A stretch of DNA of 29,876 bases from Cyclobacteriaceae bacterium (GTDB lineage Bacteria; Bacteroidota; Bacteroidia; Cytophagales; Cyclobacteriaceae): the NCBI GenBank assembly GCA_028289505.1, contig JANQPK010000410.1, positions 1 through 29,876 of the forward strand. The letters run 5' to 3'. Shown piece by piece: positions 15,921 to 23,749 of the stretch. The position numbers and the translations under genes were made by a program. The notes beneath the pieces were generated by a model, which saw only the letters and a program-made list of their open reading frames with translations, was not told where the DNA came from and made no database searches. Numbering within the stretch: the first letter of the stretch is position 1; each line of letters opens with the position of its first letter.

Positions 15921-16400
15921 TTAACGAATGCGGTCTACAGAACGAACCAAAGCTTCGTCCTTCCGAATGAACCTATTAGCCACTAGGTTAAGTATTAAGG
16001 CTATCGCTGGCAGATACATTCCAAGATCATAGGTTCCTTGGTCAGCTGTTCCCACCAATTTTTCCATGTGGAATGTGAAATAAACGGATAACCCCAGGAA
16101 TGCTGCCAATACCAGGGAGTTAACCGCTCCTAGTTTCATTTGCATCAACCGATTTCTGTAGCGAAAAATCTCAATTACTGCTAAAACCACCGCCGTTATG
16201 ATCAGTAACCCCAATATTACAGTGGGAAAAACCTCACGAGTTATCACCTGATCGGGGTTGTATATCTCAGCATAAGCTGCCTTCAGAATCACTCCAGTAT
16301 GAGCTTCTAGTTCTAGTTTTTGCCAAATGGGGAAAAACAGAGACGCTACCAAACAGACTACTGCCACTACTAGAAATAATGACTGAACCCTTTGTATCAT
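15921..16400 (-). CDS. DUF4293 family integral membrane protein
   Basis: 159 residues with four predicted transmembrane helices (about 5-25, 57-79, 90-111 and 126-145). The N-terminal MIQRVQSLFL and the C-terminal NRFIRKDEALVRSVDRIR are characteristic of the Bacteroidota DUF4293 family. No function is known for the family. It is divergent from truA with only 44 nt between the starts, so both promoters must lie in or next to that gap. It leads a probable operon with TerB-like copy 2. Confidence 0.82.
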   Translation of the reverse strand: MIQRVQSLFLVVAVVCLVASLFFPIWQKLELEAHTGVILKAAYAEIYNPDQVITREVFPTVILGLLIITAVVLAVIEIFRYRNRLMQMKLGAVNSLVLAAFLGLSVYFTFHMEKLVGTADQGTYDLGMYLPAIALILNLVANRFIRKDEALVRSVDRIR

Positions 16401-16444
16401 TTGGTTGGTGTTTTATTATTTTGCGACTAAGGTAAAAAAAACTA

Positions 16445-17194
16445 TTGAGGTATTTCATCGAGCTTTCATATAATGGAAAGTCCTACCGGGGCTGGCAAGT
16501 ACAAAAGAATGCTCACACCGTCCAACAAGAGCTAAATGAGAGCTTGACAAAATGCCTCGGATCCCCAGTTGAATGTGTTGGTAGCGGCCGTACTGATGCA
16601 GGAGTTCATGCCCGGCAACAATTTTGTCACATAGATCTTGACCGGGTCTTGGATATGGAAAAATCTATGCATCAACTTAATGCTGTGCTACCTAAGGACA
16701 TTGCAATCCATCATATTTGTCAGGTTCCCAAAACCGCACACGCCAGATTTGATGCCATATCTCGTAGCTATGAGTACCATATCCATAGGGATAAGGATCC
16801 GTTTGCTGTAGGGATCAGTTACTTTTTTCGCCAGCATTTACTCGTTGACCAAATGAATCTTGCCTGTGAACTGATTATGGGAGAGCACGATTTTGCCAGT
16901 TTTTGCAAAAGCAGAAATCAATTGGATCATTTTCGTTGTACTATAACCCAGGCACACTGGATAGAAGATAACGGAAGGTACTGCTTTTACGTAAGTGCTA
17001 ACAGGTTTTTACGTGGAATGGTACGAGCATTAGTTGGGACTTTGATGGAAGTTGGAACCGGGAAAATCAGCATCCCCGAATTCCATAAAATATTGGATTC
17101 CCGGGACCGAAGAAAGGCAGGTAGGTCGGTACCCGCTCATGGTCTGGTGCTGGCTCAAGTGTTATACCCCGAATCATTATTAGCCCAAGAATAG
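16445..17194 (+). CDS. truA: tRNA pseudouridine synthase A
   Basis: 249 residues, full length for TruA. It converts uridines 38-40 of the tRNA anticodon arm to pseudouridine in the cytosol. Seen: N-terminal MRYFIELSYNGKSYRGWQ, catalytic Asp51 in GSGRTDAGVHA, the ISRSYEYHI strand and the RFLRGMVRALVGTLMEVG segment. The start codon is TTG at 16445: an in-frame TAA lies 12 nt upstream, and the family N-terminus begins exactly here. Its stop overlaps the next start by one base (TAGTG at 17192-17196), so translation is probably coupled with the ABC transporter. Confidence 0.95.
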   Translation: MRYFIELSYNGKSYRGWQVQKNAHTVQQELNESLTKCLGSPVECVGSGRTDAGVHARQQFCHIDLDRVLDMEKSMHQLNAVLPKDIAIHHICQVPKTAHARFDAISRSYEYHIHRDKDPFAVGISYFFRQHLLVDQMNLACELIMGEHDFASFCKSRNQLDHFRCTITQAHWIEDNGRYCFYVSANRFLRGMVRALVGTLMEVGTGKISIPEFHKILDSRDRRKAGRSVPAHGLVLAQVLYPESLLAQE

Positions 17195-18960
17195 TGGAAA
17201 AAGAGAAGATTACTGGAAGAATAGTAGACCTTAAAGTGCTCAAGCGGCTGGTTGGGTTTATCAAGCCATACCGAGGGCAGTTTTATTTTTTAGTATTTCT
17301 TACCCTTGCCACTGCCGTTCTGGGACCACTACGGCCATGGATCATTCAGATCACTATTGATAACCATATTGCCGTTGGTGACTATCAAGGGTTGGTCAAT
17401 ATGACCCTACTGTTATTCGGATTGTTAATTCTGGATGCGATTGTACAATATGCCCATACTTATTTATCGGGGCTGATTGGTCAAAATATTATCAGGGATC
17501 TTCGAATACAGTTGTACCACCATTTGTTGAAACTGAAATTGAAATTTTTTGATAAGACTCCAATCGGCAGGTTAGTGACTCGGAATATTTCTGATGTGGA
17601 AACGCTGGCTGAGGTTTTCAGTCAGGGTATTGCCGCCATGTCGGGTGATATTCTGACCATCCTATTTATTCTGGGTTTCATGTTGATGCAAGATTGGAAG
17701 TTGACCTTAATCAGCTTAGCCACCTTACCACTGTTGTTGATAAGCACCTATGTATTTAAGGAGCGGATTAAAGTGACCTTTAACCATGTGAGAAATGCTG
17801 TTTCTAATTTGAATAGTTTTGTTCAAGAGCACATTACCGGAATGAGTGTGGTGCAAATATTCAATAATGAGGAGGAGGAATACCGCAAGTTCAAGGAAAT
17901 CAATAAGGAGCACCGAAGTGCCCATATTAAGTCAGTATTGTACTACTCTATTTATTTTCCGGTAGCAGAAATTATAGGAGCTTCAAGTATTGGATTACTG
18001 GTTTGGTTTGGAGCAGGAGAGGTGATGAGGGGTTCAATTCCTGAAGTAGGGGTGTTGATCTCCTTTATCATGTACATTAATATGTTTTTCAGACCTATTC
18101 GTATGATTGCTGATCGCTTCAATACTTTACAGCTTGGCATTGTGAGTACTGATCGAATAGTGAAATTGTTGGATTCTGAGGAATTTCTACCAGATCATGG
18201 CGCCTACAGGACTGATTCTCTTCAGGGCAAAGTAGAGTTCAAGAAGGTTTGGTTTGCTTACAATCAGGAAAACTATGTGTTGAAAGACATATCGTTTCAA
18301 GTAGTACCAGGCCAGGTCCTGGCGCTAGTAGGCGCAACCGGTGCTGGAAAATCGTCTGTCATTAATTTACTTAATAGGTTTTATGATATAAACCAGGGCG
18401 AGATCAAGATTGACGACGTCTCTATTTCAGATTATCAACTGCAAAACCTAAGAGGTCATATCGGAGTGGTATTACAGGATGTGTTTTTGTTTTCAGGAAG
18501 TATCGCCGACAATATCACTTTAGGCAATCATGATATACCATTTGAAAAAGTACAGGAGGCCGCAGAATTGGTGGGGGCGAGGAAGTTTATCGAGAAACTC
18601 CCTGGTGGATTTAATTACAATGTCAAGGAAAGAGGGGCCACTTTGTCGGTAGGGCAAAGGCAGTTGATCTCTTTCGTCAGAGCCATGGTATATGATCCCG
18701 AGATTGTGGTATTGGATGAGGCTACTTCATCCGTGGATTCAGAAACCGAAGAATTGATCCAATATGCCATCGAAAAACTTATGAAAGGTCGAACCTCCAT
18801 CGTAATAGCACATAGACTTTCTACCATTCAAAATGCCGATCAGATATTGGTACTGGATAAGGGCGAGATAAAAGAACGGGGCAGTCATGAGCAACTAATG
18901 CGATTGGATGGATATTACACCCAGCTTTACCACATGCAATACAAGGGTGTATTATCGTGA
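17194..18960 (+). CDS. ABC exporter half-transporter, MdlB-like (catalytic Glu, LSVGQ signature)
   Basis: 588 residues: a six-helix type IV exporter membrane domain (about 20-310) fused to a nucleotide-binding domain. Walker A GATGAGKSS (380-388), Q-loop LQDVFLF, signature LSVGQ (484-488), Walker B VVLDEA with catalytic-type Glu509, and H-loop His540. The signature is a variant of LSGGQ, as in E. coli MdlB and in the consensus-Walker-B half of heterodimeric exporters. This predicts pairing with a half bearing a degenerate Walker B, which the product of 26413-28197 has. The GTG start at 17194 shares a base with the truA stop. The substrate is unknown; lipids or drugs are typical of the family. 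Confidence 0.92.
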   Translation: MEKEKITGRIVDLKVLKRLVGFIKPYRGQFYFLVFLTLATAVLGPLRPWIIQITIDNHIAVGDYQGLVNMTLLLFGLLILDAIVQYAHTYLSGLIGQNIIRDLRIQLYHHLLKLKLKFFDKTPIGRLVTRNISDVETLAEVFSQGIAAMSGDILTILFILGFMLMQDWKLTLISLATLPLLLISTYVFKERIKVTFNHVRNAVSNLNSFVQEHITGMSVVQIFNNEEEEYRKFKEINKEHRSAHIKSVLYYSIYFPVAEIIGASSIGLLVWFGAGEVMRGSIPEVGVLISFIMYINMFFRPIRMIADRFNTLQLGIVSTDRIVKLLDSEEFLPDHGAYRTDSLQGKVEFKKVWFAYNQENYVLKDISFQVVPGQVLALVGATGAGKSSVINLLNRFYDINQGEIKIDDVSISDYQLQNLRGHIGVVLQDVFLFSGSIADNITLGNHDIPFEKVQEAAELVGARKFIEKLPGGFNYNVKERGATLSVGQRQLISFVRAMVYDPEIVVLDEATSSVDSETEELIQYAIEKLMKGRTSIVIAHRLSTIQNADQILVLDKGEIKERGSHEQLMRLDGYYTQLYHMQYKGVLS

Positions 18961-19499
18961 GCAAATCGGGATTAAAAAAGATAGTTGGTGTTCTGATTGG
19001 GATTTTTTTGGTGGGTTTGCTAATAGCCTTTTATCAACTTGGCGGTTTTAGGCCAGTGGTAATGGAGTTGATACCTGTTTATGATTATCAACTGGCTGGT
19101 AGATACTTTAATGGGTCGTTTCGAAGTGATTCCATCAGGATCTATTTCAACCAAATGAGTCAGCTGGTGCAGCAGAACAAGCTTAAGGGGCAGCCGGTAA
19201 TCATATATGATCAAGAACCCGACGGATCACGAGGGCTATCCAAGAGCTTTATCGGAGTACTACTCCGAAATGAACAGGGTATCCCACCCGATTTGGAAAA
19301 GAGAGAGATTTTTGCTTCCAATGCCATTAGGTTGTCAAAGGATGCCCATATTTCAGTGATGCCTAAGCCCCATAAGATTGCAGAAAGGATAAATGATTTT
19401 TGTGAGCAGCATAATGCACAATCCTTTGGCCCAAGTATTGAAATCTACTATCCCAACAATCGTTTGGTGATTGAGCAGCCGGTAAGGGTCAACGATTGA
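18957..19499 (+). CDS. Membrane-anchored GyrI-like domain protein
   Basis: 180 residues. An N-terminal transmembrane anchor (about 8-28, no clear cleavage site) precedes an alpha/beta domain. Its end, SFGPSIEIYYPNNRLVIEQPV, has the pattern that closes GyrI-like/SRPBCC-neighbour small-molecule-binding domains (G-P-x-I/F-E-I-Y followed by a hydrophobic strand), and the helix-strand order before it fits. This is a resemblance, not a firm assignment. The GTG start overlaps the ABC stop by four bases (GTGA at 18957-18960), so truA, the ABC half and this gene form an overlapping operon. Its 3' end overlaps the convergent beta-helix gene by 11 nt. Confidence 0.6.
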   Translation: MSKSGLKKIVGVLIGIFLVGLLIAFYQLGGFRPVVMELIPVYDYQLAGRYFNGSFRSDSIRIYFNQMSQLVQQNKLKGQPVIIYDQEPDGSRGLSKSFIGVLLRNEQGIPPDLEKREIFASNAIRLSKDAHISVMPKPHKIAERINDFCEQHNAQSFGPSIEIYYPNNRLVIEQPVRVND

Positions 19500-21057
19500 C
19501 TACCTTCACATCCCTAAACATGTAGGGGTTATCACTCACTCTTAGAGACTTACCACTGGAGGTACTCACATTTTTTAAGCTTACTTCTTTGGTTTTGCTA
19601 TAGGGGTATTCTTCCACATAGGTCTCATCGGTCATCTGAGGATTAAAATCAGAAAAGATGGCAACACCCTGATAATCTTTTGGGTGAGTGGAGTCATCGA
19701 TGTGCAGATTTTCTATGATTATCCGTTCTGGCATGTAGCAGTTGTAACCAAAGTTGTGTTTTCCAGTATACGATCCGCGAATCAGACTGGCACTTATTTC
19801 TTTACCCCCCGCCGGAATAAATTTGCAATCACGAATGATAAATTCCCCTTGCCAGGTACTTCCATAATCGCTACGCAGATTGATTATGCTTCTTCCACGA
19901 ATTGTTGAGTTCTCCACAGTAAAGACGCCACTGCCGATGGCATTGATACCCATGTGACCCAAGGTAGAATTTAGAATGGTGGCGTTAGCTACTCCTTTAT
20001 GGGCGTCAAACCTGGAGAAGGTACAGCCGTCATAGAGGAGGTTTTTACAGTAATTGGAACCGAGAATTCCCCAGTAGGTTCGGTCATCAATATCATTAGT
20101 CTGACTGCAGTTAATAAAGGAGATGTTGAGTGCACGGTTGACCGATAGGTCATAAGAGCCCATTGAAACGGGTTTCCCGGCATTGCCAATGGTGCGGTAT
20201 GTCTTATGTCCGGTTAGGATGGTATTTTTAACGGTTACGTAGGCGCAATCACTTATACTTATAAATCCGCGATAAGGTGCGCCTTTATCACCCTCACCAG
20301 TTATGTGGTGTTCCAATCCGTCCACCATAACATTAGAACGCTTTATTTCGATATTACGACTGTGGTAGTTGTACTTTGATTCCGCCTGGTTGGCAATGGT
20401 AGTAAACCGTCCACCTGTAATGGTCAGGGATTTTTCATCCACTGGTAAGGCGGATATTTCTGTGATCTGCTCAAAATCCCAGATTATCGGTGCATCCATA
20501 TCCACATTTCCATCTTTATCAACGATAAAGATATCTGTCTGGTCAGATCCATTATTTTGGTTGAGCCCGAATCGTATATAATGCTTAACCTGCGAATTGG
20601 TTACAGTAATCAGGCAGGTGCTAGGCAGGGTAAGGTTCAAATGCTGCTGGTATCTTTTCAGCGATGTTATCCCTTCAATTTGAAATGGCTGCCGGTCAGA
20701 ACTGACCAGAAAAACCGGAGCTGATCGGTTTTGTAACTCGGTATCATCAATGATGAAATTTGCCTCGCCAAAATCCGTGTCTGTTTGAACGATTGCGGTA
20801 AGATCCCTTCCTCCAATGTAGTAGGTTGCATTGGCATCAGCTTTCACCGAGAGTTTGTATTGATTGGCAAAGGCATGGGTTGCAATAATGGCCTCAATAT
20901 CGTCCGTTTTACCATCGCCACTAGCACCAAAATCGCTATATCGGACCATTCCATTGTTCTTAATTCTCTCTAATTCGGTGCTGGAAGGGCTTATAGACTG
21001 GCCTGGTGTCTCGATGAAACAGTATATAGTGAGGCAAAGAAGGAATATGCCTTTCAT
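19489..21057 (-). CDS. Secreted right-handed beta-helix protein (pectate lyase 3-like)
   Basis: 522 residues with a signal peptide (about 1-19, ending TPGQ). The segment YSDFGASGDGKTDDIEAI at 40-57 is the hallmark start of the pectate-lyase-3/phage-tail-spike beta-helix superfamily (PF12708-type). The rest shows many short hydrophobic strands with Asn/Thr/Ser turns (VTVKNTILTG, LLYDGCTFSR, FTVENSTIRG, FIIRDCKFIP). The fold suggests polysaccharide lyase or hydrolase activity or glycan binding, but I cannot identify catalytic residues. It lacks a T9SS tail. It is the last gene of the minus-strand unit, 3 nt after the DUF1801 gene. Confidence 0.8.
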   Translation of the reverse strand: MKGIFLLCLTIYCFIETPGQSISPSSTELERIKNNGMVRYSDFGASGDGKTDDIEAIIATHAFANQYKLSVKADANATYYIGGRDLTAIVQTDTDFGEANFIIDDTELQNRSAPVFLVSSDRQPFQIEGITSLKRYQQHLNLTLPSTCLITVTNSQVKHYIRFGLNQNNGSDQTDIFIVDKDGNVDMDAPIIWDFEQITEISALPVDEKSLTITGGRFTTIANQAESKYNYHSRNIEIKRSNVMVDGLEHHITGEGDKGAPYRGFISISDCAYVTVKNTILTGHKTYRTIGNAGKPVSMGSYDLSVNRALNISFINCSQTNDIDDRTYWGILGSNYCKNLLYDGCTFSRFDAHKGVANATILNSTLGHMGINAIGSGVFTVENSTIRGRSIINLRSDYGSTWQGEFIIRDCKFIPAGGKEISASLIRGSYTGKHNFGYNCYMPERIIIENLHIDDSTHPKDYQGVAIFSDFNPQMTDETYVEEYPYSKTKEVSLKNVSTSSGKSLRVSDNPYMFRDVKVVNR

Positions 21058-21060
21058 GGA

Positions 21061-21480
21061 TTATAATCCTAAGGTTGGCAAATGTTTTACTTTGTGATAG
21101 GTCAAGGCAGTTCTGATACAACTTTTCAACTCATCACGGGGAATTTGCTCATCCAATTTAAAAACTATCGCTCTATTTCCTTCGAATCGAAAAACTTTAG
21201 CGTAGGTATTTTGAAAGGTTTTCACCAATCGGCTGGTACATTTAAAATAGATTGCGTACTGATCCGGTGTTTTCGGTTTCCAATCTATCCTAACGGTACT
21301 GCCTCCTTTGACCAGGTAGCTGGGTTCACCCCATTTTAGTGTCTCTTCAAGCAGGGTTATCCCATCTATTTCCTGCGCGGTTTCAAGAATCAGTTTCCTT
21401 AAAGTTACCATTTTACCCCTAATGTGGTCAGGGTAATTATCGAAAACCGATTTGGCTTCTGGATTAAGTTTTAGTTTCAA
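21061..21480 (-). CDS. DUF1801 domain protein
   Basis: 139 residues, no signal peptide or membrane segment, predicted cytosolic. It shows the DUF1801/YdhG-like pattern: an N-terminal helix pair ending in LRKLILETA, then LLEETLKWGEPSYLVKGGSTVRIDWKPKTPDQYAIYFKCTSRLV, and a C-terminal helical end. The biochemical role of the family is not established. The ATG overlaps the GH92 stop by four bases (21477-21480) and the stop lies 3 nt before the next gene, so it is translationally coupled inside the unit. Confidence 0.82.
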   Translation of the reverse strand: MKLKLNPEAKSVFDNYPDHIRGKMVTLRKLILETAQEIDGITLLEETLKWGEPSYLVKGGSTVRIDWKPKTPDQYAIYFKCTSRLVKTFQNTYAKVFRFEGNRAIVFKLDEQIPRDELKSCIRTALTYHKVKHLPTLGL

Positions 21481-23729
21481 ACCGGGTTATGTGTCATATA
21501 TATTTCCAAAAAGCCACCAGCTTGCAGTTCGCCGAAGTTGAACTTTTTGTCCGAGAGTTCTAGTCCGTTCAACACCACACGCTCCACATATTTGTTATCT
21601 GGCGATTGATTATGAACCTTAATTTTAAAGTGCCCATTTTCAACTTTAATGCTAGCTGCATCGATAATGGGTCTTCCAATGAATAATTCCGGCAAACCGG
21701 GTGTAACCTGGTAGATGCCAATAGCATTGAGCACGTACCAGGCAGACATCTGTCCACAATCTTCATTGCCGATTATACCCTCTGGAGAAGGAGTATAGAA
21801 ATGGTATAAAACGGTATCCAAGACTTCCTGTGTTCGCCACGGACGATCTGAGTATTGATACATATAGGGTACGTGATGACTGGGTTCATTCCCATGTGCA
21901 TATTGACCAATTAATCCTGTAATATCTGCCGAAGCATTTTCACCCTCAATATGCGAAGAGGTGGTAAATAACGAATCAAGCCAAACCCCCAGTTGCTCCT
22001 CGCCTCCTAACAAATCCCGGAAATCTGCCATAGCATGTGGCACAAATGGGGTCCATTGATATGAATTACCCTCAACAAACTCACTTCTAAGGTGATCGGA
22101 AAATCGGGGATCAAAGTCTTCGTTCCACTCCCCATTGCTTTTAATGCCTCGCATAAAACCAATGGATCTGTCAAAGTACTTGCGATAGGCCTTACTTTTT
22201 TCCAGGTATTGTTCGGCAGTGCTGTTTTCCCCCTGCCAATTGGCCATCTGAGCCACGCACCAGTCATAGTAAGCCATTTCCAGTCCATAGGATACAGATT
22301 CGGAAATTTTATCTTGAGGTACATAACCCAGGTTTTCTTTATAGTAAATATGTTTTGGCATTACATTCTGGCCTCTGGTACCTTGATGCCGCTGATGGAA
22401 AGCTTCCTGCCACATGGAAGCCTGAACAGCAGCATCTAGCACAGTAGTTGATATGGAATCAATTAAATCCTTACTCCAGGCATCCGCAAGTATGGCATTG
22501 GCCGGATAACCCACCATGGTTCCGGTATAATTCCCGTTTAGGGGCCATTTGGGCAGTAGGCCGCCCTTTTCACTGTGGTCCACTAGGTCATAGGCCCAGG
22601 CTCTTGCCCTTTCAGGTGCGATTATGGTCATCAAAGGATACCAACTTCTAAACACATCCCAAAGAGAGTAAATGGTGTAGTGTGGCTGTGATTGAGACTG
22701 ATGGATGGCCCTATCCATACCCCGGTAACGACCATCTAAATCGGTGAAGATCATAGGTGCGATTTTGCTGTGGTAAACCGCGGTGTAAAAATTATTGAGC
22801 ACACTTTGGTCTTCGGTGTCGATAGTGATAGCCTCTAGTTCTTGGCGCCATTTGGTTTGGGCCTGATCTACCACTTGCTCCAGGTTTTCTAATCCTTGAA
22901 GTTCGCTCAAATTATTTGCCGCTCCTACTTCATCAACGGAGGAAATGGCTACCTTGGCGTTTACCGTATAGGTCTCATCAAATGAAATTAACACTCTTAC
23001 ATCCTTTGCCTCAGCGCTATTTCTTGAGACCTTATCCCCATTCTCGAAGATCTGGTAGGTCTTTATTGGTCGATCGAATACACATTTAAACCATATGGGG
23101 TCATCTTCTGCCCACCCTTTAGTCTTTCTGTAGCCAACTACCGTATGGTCATCAATCACCCTGAGCTCACTCTCTAAGACATGGTGCCCCCAGTCAGATT
23201 GCAGGATGTGAGCTAGATCTATCATGAGTGAAGCAGTGGTATTGGGTGGGTAAGTATAGCGGTGCCAAGCCGTGCGCTCCGTGGCCGAGAATTCTGCCAT
23301 GATATTCCACGGTTGTACTTTCACTCGGTAGTAACCCGCAGATGCTTCCTCATCTTGATGGCTAAAACTTGCTACTGGTTTAACTTCTACCAAGGATCCA
23401 CAAAATGGAAGAAATAGTACGTCTCCAAGATCACCGATTCCAGTACCACTCAAGTGAGTGTGGCTGAAACCATAGAGTGTAGTATCATCATAGTGATAAC
23501 CACTGCTGGCTTCCCATCCGAATAGGTGAGTATCAGGGCTAATCTGAACCCTCCCATGGGGTACAGTGGCACCGGGAAAAGTATGCCCATGAAAACCTGT
23601 ACCTATAAAGGGATCGACATACTGTAACTTATCAATATCCGTCTTGGTATCTTTGGCAGGCTCTTCTTCAATACATGCCCATAGCGATGCCAGCAGTAAC
23701 AGGCTTGTTAATCTTACTTGTTTGATCAT
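21477..23729 (-). CDS. GH92 family alpha-mannosidase, lipoprotein
   Basis: 750 residues. A lipoprotein signal (LLLASLWAC, lipidated Cys19) suggests anchoring in the outer or inner membrane, facing the periplasm or surface. The glycoside hydrolase family 92 hallmarks are present: YVDPFIGTG and HGHTFPGATVPHGRVQISPDT near 40-65, YGFSHTHLSGTG, EGNSYQWTPFVPHA with Glu553 as the candidate general acid, and GNEDCGQMSAWYV at 654-666 with Asp657 among the expected base residues. Characterised members are calcium-dependent exo-alpha-mannosidases acting on N-glycan or yeast mannan linkages. The linkage specificity here is not readable. It lies in a co-directional unit with an FAD lipoprotein upstream and the DUF1801 gene downstream; no SusC/SusD genes adjoin. 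Confidence 0.95.
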   Translation of the reverse strand: MIKQVRLTSLLLLASLWACIEEEPAKDTKTDIDKLQYVDPFIGTGFHGHTFPGATVPHGRVQISPDTHLFGWEASSGYHYDDTTLYGFSHTHLSGTGIGDLGDVLFLPFCGSLVEVKPVASFSHQDEEASAGYYRVKVQPWNIMAEFSATERTAWHRYTYPPNTTASLMIDLAHILQSDWGHHVLESELRVIDDHTVVGYRKTKGWAEDDPIWFKCVFDRPIKTYQIFENGDKVSRNSAEAKDVRVLISFDETYTVNAKVAISSVDEVGAANNLSELQGLENLEQVVDQAQTKWRQELEAITIDTEDQSVLNNFYTAVYHSKIAPMIFTDLDGRYRGMDRAIHQSQSQPHYTIYSLWDVFRSWYPLMTIIAPERARAWAYDLVDHSEKGGLLPKWPLNGNYTGTMVGYPANAILADAWSKDLIDSISTTVLDAAVQASMWQEAFHQRHQGTRGQNVMPKHIYYKENLGYVPQDKISESVSYGLEMAYYDWCVAQMANWQGENSTAEQYLEKSKAYRKYFDRSIGFMRGIKSNGEWNEDFDPRFSDHLRSEFVEGNSYQWTPFVPHAMADFRDLLGGEEQLGVWLDSLFTTSSHIEGENASADITGLIGQYAHGNEPSHHVPYMYQYSDRPWRTQEVLDTVLYHFYTPSPEGIIGNEDCGQMSAWYVLNAIGIYQVTPGLPELFIGRPIIDAASIKVENGHFKIKVHNQSPDNKYVERVVLNGLELSDKKFNFGELQAGGFLEIYMTHNPV

Positions 23730-23749
23730 GGTTTCATTCGGTGTCTTGA

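Noticed and set aside
22092..22439. Plus-strand open frame of 115 residues opposite the GH92 gene
   Set aside because: It lies entirely within strongly supported GH92 coding sequence, with no recognisable domain.
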